This document shows, in pieces, positions 16,489-24,441 of a stretch of 64,000 bases of DNA (position 1 is its first letter; each line of letters begins with the position of its first letter). The position numbers and the translations under genes were made by a program. This DNA comes from Jannaschia maritima. Lineage in GTDB: Bacteria; Pseudomonadota; Alphaproteobacteria; Rhodobacterales; Rhodobacteraceae. The notes beneath the pieces were generated by a model. The model was not told the origin of the DNA. It worked only from the letters and a program-made list of their open reading frames with translations, and ran no database searches. The stretch spans positions 62,001-126,000 of the forward strand of contig NZ_JARGZA010000008.1 in NCBI RefSeq assembly GCF_030973515.1. The letters are read 5' to 3'.

Positions 16489-16761
16489 TCAGATGCTGAC
16501 GTATCCCCCGAAGTGCCATGCGACGATCCACGCCCCTGCGGCGAGCCCGATCAGGGGCGTGACGAGCCAGACGGATGCCCGGCGGTACAGGGCTGCGACC
16601 GAGGTGGCCGACAGGATCGATGCGAGAACGAAGTCCAGGAACGGGACGACGCCGACCATCGGCCAGAATGTGTGCAGGGCGACGACGCCGCCGAAGAACC
16701 CTGCGAGCCCTCCCGCGACCATCGAGAGGACGAGCAGGGCGATGCGTGGAGCTGCTTTCAT
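16489..16761 (-). CDS. Small membrane protein, unknown
   Basis: A 90-aa hydrophobic protein with about three membrane segments: ALLVLSMVAGGLAGFFGGVV, the stretch around PFLDFVLASILSATSVAAL, and LVTPLIGLAAGAWIVAW. The ATG at 16761 is preferred over upstream codons because those would add a charged, unlikely leader. I do not recognise the family. With the next gene it forms a two-gene insert between parts of the GTAACC regulon and lacks an operator of that type. Confidence 0.55.
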   Translation of the reverse strand: MKAAPRIALLVLSMVAGGLAGFFGGVVALHTFWPMVGVVPFLDFVLASILSATSVAALYRRASVWLVTPLIGLAAGAWIVAWHFGGYVSI

Positions 16762-16894
16762 GGAACGGGCATGGGCATTCGATCTATCCACCCCTTGATC
16801 CTCCCCGATCCTGCCGTCCAGGCTTCGACCGTCGGCGACGCCCCGGGCGACCCTCTCCCGGGACGTCACGGGCGAGAGGTCCGGCCGACGTTCC

Positions 16895-16910
16895 TGTGAT
16901 CGCGTTCACA
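16895..16910. promoter_or_regulatory. CRP-type binding site
   Basis: TGTGA (16895-16899), six bases, TCACA (16906-16910): an exact match to the CRP half-site consensus. It is 58 bp upstream of the ATG of the 325-aa protein, a distance compatible with activation by a cAMP-receptor or FNR/CRP family protein. Confidence 0.55.
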
Positions 16911-16968
16911 TCGCTCCGTCCGATGATCTGCCACGACCGTCCCATCGTCACCAGGAAGGGATAGAACG

Positions 16969-17946
16969 ATGGCAACCTCGAACTTCATAACCGTCCGCAA
17001 CGAACGCGAGATCGACATCTGGGTCGCGGTCTCGAGCGATCGCATCCAGGTCAAGCGGCAGAGCCGCGCGAACAGTTCGTCCGACAGCGAAAGCTCGTCC
17101 TGGAACAGCGAGATCGGAGTGAACGGTGAAACCACCACGACGGTCGGCGGAAACGTCACCGCCGGAAAGAAGGGCGGCATCACGGTCAAGGGGGGCGGAT
17201 CGTCGGAAACGGCATCGCAGCGATCCGCGTCCTCCGACCAGGAGTTCGCGGTCCAGACCGGTCCGGAGGTGAGCGGCTTCCGTTTGCCACCCGGCACGCA
17301 ATACGACCTGGCGATCCAGGCGTCGGCGAAGCAGTACTTCCTGCTGATCAAGGAGGGGGACACGATCTATTCGGAGAACCAATCCTTCGACGTGGCGACG
17401 CAGAACTTCGTCGTGGTGAACGGCAAGGGCGTGGTGGAGTTCGAGAACCCGGACAAGACCCTGTTGATGGCGATGTCCACCGTCAGCATCCTGTTCGGGT
17501 CCCGCTGGCTCGCCACGCCGGTCTCGGCGAAGAACTGGCCCGCCGCCAACTTGGGCGCGAGCGCGCAGAAGCATATCGTCGTCCGCGTCGAAGCGGACGG
17601 GCAGCCGGAAACGCCCTTCAAGCCGAAGCGCGCGCTCCGATCCGGCGACTATGTCCGGATCATCACCCTCGACACGACCGACGAGGGGTACAACCAGCTC
17701 TACTCGTCGAAGAAGGGGTGGGCGTACTACGACAAGGCGCGCAAGGGGCACGACAAGCAGATCTGGCGCATCCACGTACCCGGCGCGGCCGACAAGCCGG
17801 TCGCATCGACCGACGACGTGTTCTTCACGAACAAGAACTGGCCCGACGCCCGTCTTCGCGCCTACGACGACGAGTGGATGAGCGTGGAGGACGACCCGGC
17901 GGGGAGCATCGCGCGATTGACGGTGCATCAGACGGGGTTCAGCTGA
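16969..17946 (+). CDS. Uncharacterised 325-aa protein with Ser/Thr-rich N-terminal half and repeated C-terminal motif
   Basis: I do not recognise this family. Residues 1-25 (FITVRNEREIDIWVAVSSD) look like a beta-strand pair. Residues ~30-95 are very rich in Ser, Thr, Gly and Asn, with alternating polar residues. The C-terminal half contains two related segments, SAKNWPAANLGA and FTNKNWPDARLRAYDDE, and GDYVRIITLDTTDEGYNQLYSS-type strands suggestive of a beta-trefoil. There is no signal peptide or membrane segment. The ATG follows AGGAAGGG. A perfect CRP-type site lies upstream and a hairpin follows. Amphipathic Ser/Thr-rich strands plus a trefoil recall pore-forming or lectin proteins, but that is speculation. 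Confidence 0.75.
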   Translation: MATSNFITVRNEREIDIWVAVSSDRIQVKRQSRANSSSDSESSSWNSEIGVNGETTTTVGGNVTAGKKGGITVKGGGSSETASQRSASSDQEFAVQTGPEVSGFRLPPGTQYDLAIQASAKQYFLLIKEGDTIYSENQSFDVATQNFVVVNGKGVVEFENPDKTLLMAMSTVSILFGSRWLATPVSAKNWPAANLGASAQKHIVVRVEADGQPETPFKPKRALRSGDYVRIITLDTTDEGYNQLYSSKKGWAYYDKARKGHDKQIWRIHVPGAADKPVASTDDVFFTNKNWPDARLRAYDDEWMSVEDDPAGSIARLTVHQTGFS

Positions 17947-17952
17947 AGCGAT

Positions 17953-17981
17953 GCCCCCGACGCACGCGGTGGGTCGGGGGC
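17953..17981 (+). terminator. Hairpin after the 325-aa protein gene
   Basis: Perfect 9-bp arms, GCCCCCGAC (17953-17961) and GTCGGGGGC (17973-17981), with an 11-base loop, begin seven bases after the stop. There is no T tract. It probably ends transcription between convergent genes. Confidence 0.45.
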
Positions 17982-18097
17982 TAGGCTCGGGGCCGGTCGG
18001 AGGGGCCGGGCCCGCGACGCCCGTACCGGGATGCCCCTCGCCGTATCGCCTTCCCGCCGGATCGAGAGCTCGGGGCGGCCTCCTCGGACCCGACCCT

Positions 18098-19705
18098 TCA
18101 GCGGTTGCCGCGGATCAGGTCGGCGGCCTTCTCGGCGATCATGATGGTGGGGGCGTTGGTGTTCGAGCCGACGAGGCTGGGCATCACGGAGCTGTCGCAG
18201 ATGCGCAGGCCATCGATGCCGATGACGCGGAGCTGGGGGTCCACCACGGCCATGTCGTCGGTGCCCATCTTGCAGGTGCCGGTCGGGTGGTAGGACGTGC
18301 GCCCGTACCGGCGGGCATAGGCGGCGTAGTCGCCCGCCTCGCGGATCGCCCCGTCGGGGTGGCGGATGGCGCGGACGTGCCGGGCCATCGCGGGCTGCGA
18401 GAAGATCTCGACGCTTCGGCGCACGCCTTCGGCGGAGATCGCCAGGTCGTCGGGGTGGCCCAGGAAGTCGGGATCGACCACCACGGGGGCGGCCGGGTCG
18501 TCCGAGCGCAGCCGCACCGTGCCGCGGGCCTTGGGGCGGGCGTTGTAGCTGTTGAGCGTGACGCCCGAGCTGCCCGGCCGGACGGAGGGGACCCCGGCCT
18601 CCGCCCCCGCGCCGGCGAGGAAGTGGAACTGAAGGTCCGGCACGGCGTCCGGGTCGTCCGCGCCCCCCGAATACCAGAACGCGCCCCCTTCCACGACGTT
18701 CGAGGTCACGGGCCCCGATCCGAACGCGTAGTATTGGATGCCCGCCAGGGCCGCGTTCCACCACGACCTGTAGCGGTCGAGCGACTGGTGGCCGGTCAGC
18801 TCGGCCACGATGTCGATGCCGAAATGGTCCTGAAGGTTCCGGCCCACGCCGGGCAGGTCGGCCCGCACCGCGATGCCGTGCCCCGCCAGGTGGGCGGCGG
18901 GGCCCAGGCCGGACAGCATCATGAGCTTCGGCGATCCCAGGGCGCCGGCGGTCAGGATCACCTCCGACGACGCGGCGAGGCTGCGGCGGGTGCGGCCGTC
19001 GAAGACCTCGACCCCCGTGGCGCGGCCGTTCGCGATCGCGACGCGCTCGATCAGGACGTCCGTCCGGACGGTCAGGTTGGCGCGCTCGCGGATGGGCTTG
19101 AGGTACGCGGTGGCCGCCGAGCAGCGCCGTCCGTCGCGCGTGGTGGTCTGGTACACGCCGCATCCCGCCTGCCGCGGCCCGTTGAAGTCGGGGTTGTACG
19201 GGATGCCCGCCTGCTGGCACGCCTGCACGTAGGCGCGCGTCATCGGCTGGGGCGAGTGGAGGTTCGACACCCCCAGCGGCCCCTCGGTGCCGTGCCAGTC
19301 GCCCGCGAGGAACGTGTTGCCCTCGGACCGCAGGAAGTAGTCGCGGACCTGGTCCCACCCCCATCCGGCGGCGCCTTCGTCCCGAGCCCATCGGTCGTAG
19401 TCGGACGGGTGGCCGCGGGTGTAGACCTGCGCGTTCACCGAGGACGACCCACCCAGGACGCGGCCCTGCGCATACGGGATCTCGCGGTCGTCCGCGTGCT
19501 TCTGGGGGACGGTCCGGAAGCCCCAGGTGAGCGGGCCGTCGGTCATCTTGGCGAAGCCCACCGGCATGTGGATCAGCGGATGGCCGTCGCGCGGCCCGGC
19601 CTCCAGCAGCAGGACGCGGCGGTCGGCGTCCTCCGTCAGGCGGTTGGCCAGCACGCAGCCGGCGGACCCTGCGCCGACGACGATGGTGTCGTAGCCTTCG
19701 GCCAC
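18098..19705 (-). CDS. GMC family oxidoreductase (choline-dehydrogenase-like), copy 2
   Basis: A 535-aa FAD enzyme, paralogue of the 5602-7200 protein. The FAD site GAGSAG is at residues 11-16, followed by GGSSSVNAQVYTRG; the active-site region SYHPTGTCKMG and GSNTNAPT close the protein. It oxidises an alcohol to an aldehyde. The GTG start lies one base after the aldehyde dehydrogenase stop, so the two are co-translated and plausibly act in sequence, alcohol to acid. Having two GMC enzymes in one regulon suggests two hydroxyl groups or two chain lengths. Confidence 0.9.
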   Translation of the reverse strand: MAEGYDTIVVGAGSAGCVLANRLTEDADRRVLLLEAGPRDGHPLIHMPVGFAKMTDGPLTWGFRTVPQKHADDREIPYAQGRVLGGSSSVNAQVYTRGHPSDYDRWARDEGAAGWGWDQVRDYFLRSEGNTFLAGDWHGTEGPLGVSNLHSPQPMTRAYVQACQQAGIPYNPDFNGPRQAGCGVYQTTTRDGRRCSAATAYLKPIRERANLTVRTDVLIERVAIANGRATGVEVFDGRTRRSLAASSEVILTAGALGSPKLMMLSGLGPAAHLAGHGIAVRADLPGVGRNLQDHFGIDIVAELTGHQSLDRYRSWWNAALAGIQYYAFGSGPVTSNVVEGGAFWYSGGADDPDAVPDLQFHFLAGAGAEAGVPSVRPGSSGVTLNSYNARPKARGTVRLRSDDPAAPVVVDPDFLGHPDDLAISAEGVRRSVEIFSQPAMARHVRAIRHPDGAIREAGDYAAYARRYGRTSYHPTGTCKMGTDDMAVVDPQLRVIGIDGLRICDSSVMPSLVGSNTNAPTIMIAEKAADLIRGNR

Positions 19706-19706
19706 C

Positions 19707-21209
19707 TCAGTCGATCCAGTGCTGCCGGGGGCCGAACGCGATGTGGACGGACTTGACCTGGGTGTATTCCTCTACGCCCATCATGCCCGCCTCGCGGCCC
19801 CAGCCGGACGCCTTGAAGCCGCCGATCGGAAGCTCCGGCCCGCCGGCCAGGGTCGTGTTGACCCAGAACCGTCCCGCCCGCACGCGGCGCGACACGGCCA
19901 TCGCGGTGTCGATGTCCTTGGACCAGACGGAGGCGGCCAGGCCGTATTCGGTGTCGTTCGCCATCTCGACCGCCTCGTCCAGGGTGTCGAAGGGCAGGAT
20001 CGTCAGGACGGGGCCGAAGATCTCGTCCCGCGCGATGGTCATGTCGGGGGTGACGTCCGTGAAGACCGTGGGCGCGATGAAGCGGCCCCGGCCCAGATCC
20101 ATCGCCGTGCCGCCCATTGCGAGGGTGGCCCCCTCGGCCTTGCCCTTCTCGATGTAGTCCAGGATGGCGCGGTTCTGCGCTTCGGTGGTGATGGCGCCCG
20201 CCTGCGTCGCCTCGTCGAGGGGGTCGCCGGTGCGGATGCGGGCCAGCTTGTCGGCGACCTTCCGGGCGAACGCGTCGGCGACGGCGCGTTCCACGATCAG
20301 GCGCGATCCCGACACGCAGCACTGGCCGGAGTTGAACGCGATGCCGAACGCGACCCCGTCCGCGGCGTCGTCGAGATCCGCGTCGGCGAAGACGATCTGC
20401 GGGTTCTTGCCCCCCAGCTCCAGCCCCAGCTTCTTGAAGTTCGACCGAGCCGACGCCTCCACCACGGCGCGGCCCGTGCGGGTGGAGCCGGTGAAGGACA
20501 CCATGTCGACGTCCCGATGCTCCAGCATCGCCTGGCCCACGGTCGGTCCGGTGCCCGTGACCACGTTGAAAACGCCCGCGGGCAGCCCGGCCGCCCGGAG
20601 GATGTCGGCCAGGATCAGCGTGGTGGCGGAGGTGAACTCGGACGGCTTGGCGACGACGGCGTTGCCGGAGGCGAGGATGTAGGGGACCCGCTCGCACAGG
20701 ATCAGGAACGGGAAGTTCCAGGGCGTGACGACGCCTACGACGCCGACGGGCTCGCGCATGACGAGGGACAGGGCGTCGTCGCCGACATTGTTGAACGTGT
20801 CGCCGTGCAGCGTGCGCGCGAGGCCCGCGGCCAGCTCGAACATGCCGACGCAGCCCGACACCTCGCCCCGCGCCTGTGCGATGGGCTTGCCGTTCTCCAG
20901 CGTTTCCCAATACGCGATCTCGTCCACGCGCTCGCGCAGCAGGGCGGCCGCGCGCAGGAGCACGGCGGCGCGGTCCGCCCCGCCCAGGCCCGCCCAGCGG
21001 CGGTCGTCGAAGGCCGCGCGCGCCGCCGCCACGGCGTCGTCCACGTCGGCGGGCGTGCAGGCGACCGTCCGCGTCACGGGGACGTCGTGGGCGGGGGAAT
21101 GGCGGACGAACACCTCCCGCTCGCCCGCCGGCACGTCGCGGCCATCCACGTGGAAGCCAAAGGTCCGCGGCTCGGACGGGAGGGATAGGCGGGTTGTCTG
21201 CTGGTCCAT
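19707..21209 (-). CDS. Aldehyde dehydrogenase (NAD-dependent)
   Basis: A 500-aa class 1/2-type aldehyde dehydrogenase. VVTPWNFPF binds the cofactor, LELGGKNPQIVF carries the general-base Glu, and FNSGQCCVSGSRL carries the nucleophilic Cys. It would oxidise the aldehyde made by the adjacent GMC enzyme to the carboxylate used by the CoA-transferase. The start is set at the ATG at 21209 (MDQQTTRLSLPSEP); upstream codons in the same frame look non-coding. Its predicted minus-strand promoter at 21355-21384 overlaps operator site 6. Confidence 0.9.
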   Translation of the reverse strand: MDQQTTRLSLPSEPRTFGFHVDGRDVPAGEREVFVRHSPAHDVPVTRTVACTPADVDDAVAAARAAFDDRRWAGLGGADRAAVLLRAAALLRERVDEIAYWETLENGKPIAQARGEVSGCVGMFELAAGLARTLHGDTFNNVGDDALSLVMREPVGVVGVVTPWNFPFLILCERVPYILASGNAVVAKPSEFTSATTLILADILRAAGLPAGVFNVVTGTGPTVGQAMLEHRDVDMVSFTGSTRTGRAVVEASARSNFKKLGLELGGKNPQIVFADADLDDAADGVAFGIAFNSGQCCVSGSRLIVERAVADAFARKVADKLARIRTGDPLDEATQAGAITTEAQNRAILDYIEKGKAEGATLAMGGTAMDLGRGRFIAPTVFTDVTPDMTIARDEIFGPVLTILPFDTLDEAVEMANDTEYGLAASVWSKDIDTAMAVSRRVRAGRFWVNTTLAGGPELPIGGFKASGWGREAGMMGVEEYTQVKSVHIAFGPRQHWID

Positions 21210-21343
21210 GGAAGGCTCCCGGGCGTCGATGTCGGTATGGGAAGGCGGGTCAGGCGCGCCGCGGGACCGTCCGCCGTTCCACGAGCGTCTCGGTGAACGG
21301 CATGACACCCCTTCCGCCGCGCACGGGGGGACGGCTCCGCCAT

Positions 21344-21363
21344 AACGCACTGGGTGGTTACTT
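21344..21363. promoter_or_regulatory. Regulon operator site 6 (between aldehyde dehydrogenase and tetR)
   Basis: The right half GGTTACTT (21356-21363) is consensus. The left half AACGCACT (21344-21351) matches at four of eight positions. On the minus strand a perfect TTGACA (21384-21379) stands 18 bp from TAACCA within the site, a plausible promoter for the aldehyde dehydrogenase-GMC unit. The site is also 72 bp upstream of the tetR start, so autoregulation is possible. Confidence 0.55.
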
Positions 21364-21435
21364 GCTGTTTTCCGCAGGTGTCAAGTCTGCTATGCGTCGG
21401 GACGCGACCCCGCCGGTCGGGAGGGCAGGACAGCC

Positions 21436-22122
21436 ATGGACGGATCGCCGCAACCACGCGCGCGCGACGCGGACGCCACGCGCCGCCGCATCCTGAACGC
21501 CGCGAAGGAGGAGTTCGCCCGGGTGGGTCTCGGCGGGGCGCGGGTCGATCTGATCGCCGAGCGCGCCGAAGCCAACAAGCGCATGATCTATCACTATTTC
21601 GGGTCGAAGGAGGCGCTGTTCCGCGCCGTCCTGGAGGAGGCGTATCTCGCGATCCGTTCGGCCGAGCGCGCGCTGGACCTGGAGCATCTGCCCCCGCTGG
21701 CGGCGATGGAGCAGCTCGTCCGGTTCACGTGGCGGTACTATCTGGAGAACCCGGAGTTCATCCGGCTGGTGAACAGCGAGAACCTGCACGGCGCGCGGCA
21801 CATCGAGGGATCCGTGCCCCTGCACGACGCGTCGCGCGGGCTGACGGAACTGACGGGCGCGATCCTGCGGCGGGGCGTCGCCGAGGGGTCCATGCGGCCG
21901 GGTATCGATCCGGTTCAGTTGAACATCACGATCGCGGCGATCGGCTACTACTATCTGACGAACCGCCACACGGGCGAGTACCTGTTCGAACGCCCGTTCA
22001 TGACGCAGGCGGCCCTGGACGAGCGCATCGCCTTCAACGTGGAGACGATCCTGCGCCTGGTTCGGGCGGACGCGGCCGGTCAGCCCCGCGGGACCGGCGA
22101 CGCGGCCACGACGGACGCGTAG
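21436..22122 (+). CDS. TetR/AcrR family transcriptional regulator (proposed regulator of the GTAACC regulon)
   Basis: A 228-aa TetR protein. The N-terminal helix-turn-helix covers about residues 15-60 (RRRILNAAKEEFARVG, then VDLIAERAEANKRMIYHYF). The C-terminal ligand domain includes FTWRYYLENPEFIRLVNSEN. TetR proteins usually repress and are released by a pathway ligand. It is divergent from the aldehyde dehydrogenase gene with an operator between them, and it is the only regulator gene in the first 22 kb. Its 3' end overlaps the convergent glycosyltransferase by 43 bp. Binding to the GTAACC dyad is inferred, not shown. Confidence 0.85.
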   Translation: MDGSPQPRARDADATRRRILNAAKEEFARVGLGGARVDLIAERAEANKRMIYHYFGSKEALFRAVLEEAYLAIRSAERALDLEHLPPLAAMEQLVRFTWRYYLENPEFIRLVNSENLHGARHIEGSVPLHDASRGLTELTGAILRRGVAEGSMRPGIDPVQLNITIAAIGYYYLTNRHTGEYLFERPFMTQAALDERIAFNVETILRLVRADAAGQPRGTGDAATTDA

Positions 22123-23126
22123 AGCGCCTCGTAGCGGGCCGCCATGGTGGCGGCCGAGAACCGTTCGCGCGCGCGGGCCGCGCAGCGGCGGCGGTCGATC
22201 CGCACCGCCCGCGCGATCGCGGCGGGCGCTTCGTCCGGATGGTCGACGAGGACGCCGGTGACGCCGTCCTCCACGATCTCGGGCATGGAGCCGCGCCGCG
22301 TCGCCACCACGGGGGTGCCGCACATCATCGCCTCCGCGACCGAGAGTCCGAACGGCTCGTCGAAGGCGATGAGGTGCAGGAGCGCCGACGCACCCCCGAG
22401 GAACCGCGCGCGCGCCGCCCCCGCGAGGGGCCCGAGCCACTGCACCCGATCGCCGTCGATCCAGGGTTCCACCGCCGCCCGGTGGTGGTCCGGGTCCGCG
22501 ACGATGCCCGCCATCCGAAGGGGCCGTCCCGCCGCGCGTGCCGCCGCGATGGCCGCGCCGGGACCCTTTTCCGGATGGGACCGCGCGAAGAACGCCAGCG
22601 GGGCATCGGGCCCGGGGTCGGCCGGGGGCCATCGCGACGGGTCGATCCCGTGGTGGATCGTCGCCGCGTATCGCAGGGACGGATCCCGGTCCGCGTCCGA
22701 TATGGCGACGTAGTGGGCCGCGTCCGCATAGGCCCGCCAGATCGGCAGCGTGGCCTCGCGCACCTCGGGCGGGCCCAGGCCGTGCAGCGTGACCACCATC
22801 GGCACAGGCAAGATCGGGGCGAAGGGCAGGGCGGGGAAGTCGCATTGCGCGTGGACCACGTCGAACACGCCCTCGGCCGCCAGCCGCGCGGCGGCGCCGA
22901 GATGCATCGCCTCCCACACCTTCACGTCGAGCGGCGCCTCCTCGTAAGGGTGGGGGGCCGTCACGTGGAGGCGGCCCGCCGTCCGGGACCCGCTGGCGGC
23001 GAACAGCGTCACGTCGTGCCCGCGCGTCACGAGCGCCTCCGTTAGGGTGCTGGTGGCGGACTCCCACGGACCATAGGCTGCGGGCGGGCAGCGCCACGCG
23101 ATCGGGGCGATCATCCCGATCCGCAC
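22080..23126 (-). CDS. Glycosyltransferase family 4 protein
   Basis: A 348-aa GT-B fold protein. The N-terminal domain starts MRIGMIAPIAWRCPPAAYGP, with the glycine-rich acceptor loop. The donor domain has FFARSHPEKGP and the EX7E motif in EPFGLSVAEAM, followed by GTPVVATRRGSMPEIV. It transfers a sugar from a nucleotide donor in a retaining reaction at the cytoplasmic face. It is six bases downstream of another GT4 gene on the same strand, so the pair is probably one unit. Donor and acceptor are unknown. Confidence 0.88.
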   Translation of the reverse strand: MRIGMIAPIAWRCPPAAYGPWESATSTLTEALVTRGHDVTLFAASGSRTAGRLHVTAPHPYEEAPLDVKVWEAMHLGAAARLAAEGVFDVVHAQCDFPALPFAPILPVPMVVTLHGLGPPEVREATLPIWRAYADAAHYVAISDADRDPSLRYAATIHHGIDPSRWPPADPGPDAPLAFFARSHPEKGPGAAIAAARAAGRPLRMAGIVADPDHHRAAVEPWIDGDRVQWLGPLAGAARARFLGGASALLHLIAFDEPFGLSVAEAMMCGTPVVATRRGSMPEIVEDGVTGVLVDHPDEAPAAIARAVRIDRRRCAARARERFSAATMAARYEALYASVVAASPVPRG

Positions 23127-23132
23127 CGAACC

Positions 23133-24332
23133 CTACTCCGCCGCGTGGAGGTCCGGCACCGCGTCCCGCCGCGCCACCCGCCGCAAGGTGCGTTCGAGCG
23201 CGCGGGCGTGCCGGGGCCAGGTCGCGCCGCGATGGGCGTGCCACAACCGTTCGGACAGGGCCTGGCGCCGCCGGTCGTCCCCGAGGAGCGATGCGGCCGC
23301 ATTCGCCAGCACGTCCGGCGCGCCGAAGGGGACGAGGCATTCGGGGGCGAGCACCTCGCGGGCATGCCAATAGGGCGTGGACAGGGTGGGCACGCCGCAG
23401 GCCAGCGCGTAGGCCAGGGTCCCCGACGTGATCTGCGCGGGGTTGGCATAGGGCGTCACGTAGAGGTCGGCCGCCTGCAGGAGGTCGCAGAGCTCGTCGT
23501 CGGCGACGTAGCGGTCCACCATCTCCAGCGCGTCCTGCACGCCGCCCGCCCGCGCGCGGGCCCGGAGCGCGTCGCGGTATCGCTCGCCTTCCGTCGCCAC
23601 GAGGGCGGGATGCGTGGCACCGACCAGGACGTACCGGACCGCCGGGACCCGGTCGCGGATGGCGGGAAGGGCGTCGATCACCATCTCGATCCCCTTGCCC
23701 GGCGACAGGAGGCCGAAGGTCATGATGGTCGGTCTTTCCAGCCAACCCAGGCGCGCGCGCATGTCACGGGCCGGGACGAGCGGCCGGTCCGGCACCCCAT
23801 GGGGCACGACGTGGACCTCCGGTCCGTCGGGGCGGGCGTTGCAGAGGATGTCCCGCCCGTGTCGGGCCATCACCACGAACGCCCCCGCCCGCGCGGCCAG
23901 GCCCGTCATCACCCGGGCCTGCGCCGGGTCGGGGGCGTCGAGCACGGTGTGGAGGCGGACCACCGCGGGCGTGCGCGCCGCGTCGAGCAGGTCGAGGAGC
24001 CAGGCCCCGGCGGGGCCGCCGTAGATGCCGAACTCGTGCTCCACCAGGACGACGTCCGGCCCCCATGCGGCCATGGCTGCGCCGGCCCCCGCATGCGACG
24101 CCCGGTCCCCCTGATCGACCGTCCGGTCGACCGCGCCACCGAAGCGGTGGGTTGCCCCAGGTTCCACCATCGCGGTGACGTGGACCCGATGGCCGGCGCC
24201 GCGCAGCGCCGCGGCGACGTCGCGGGTGAAGGTCGCGATCCCGCAGCGTCGCGGGGGGTGGTTGCCGACCAAGGCGATGCGCAGGCCGCCCCGGCGAACG
24301 GAAGCGGCGTCGGGTCGAGAATCGTTCTGCAT
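23133..24332 (-). CDS. Glycosyltransferase family 4 protein
   Basis: A 399-aa GT-B protein. The start region RIALVGNHPPRRCGIATFTRDV and the donor part TFGLLSPGKGIEMVI are typical. The usual EX7E motif is replaced by ITSGTLAYALACGVPTLSTPYWHA, a variant seen in a GT4 subgroup with similar STPYWHA ends. The ATG at 24332 has GGAGC upstream; a longer upstream frame looks unlikely. It heads a two-gene minus-strand unit and is divergent from the alpha/alpha-toroid gene, with which it probably works. Confidence 0.87.
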   Translation of the reverse strand: MQNDSRPDAASVRRGGLRIALVGNHPPRRCGIATFTRDVAAALRGAGHRVHVTAMVEPGATHRFGGAVDRTVDQGDRASHAGAGAAMAAWGPDVVLVEHEFGIYGGPAGAWLLDLLDAARTPAVVRLHTVLDAPDPAQARVMTGLAARAGAFVVMARHGRDILCNARPDGPEVHVVPHGVPDRPLVPARDMRARLGWLERPTIMTFGLLSPGKGIEMVIDALPAIRDRVPAVRYVLVGATHPALVATEGERYRDALRARARAGGVQDALEMVDRYVADDELCDLLQAADLYVTPYANPAQITSGTLAYALACGVPTLSTPYWHAREVLAPECLVPFGAPDVLANAAASLLGDDRRRQALSERLWHAHRGATWPRHARALERTLRRVARRDAVPDLHAAE

Positions 24333-24441
24333 GTATGCTCCGTACCGGCGGCCGATCCGGGGTCCCATGGACGGCCATGCCTCTGAGCGTGTTGAACAAG
24401 TTCCGGTTTGGGATTGTTCCCCGCCACGCTAACTCGTTGGC

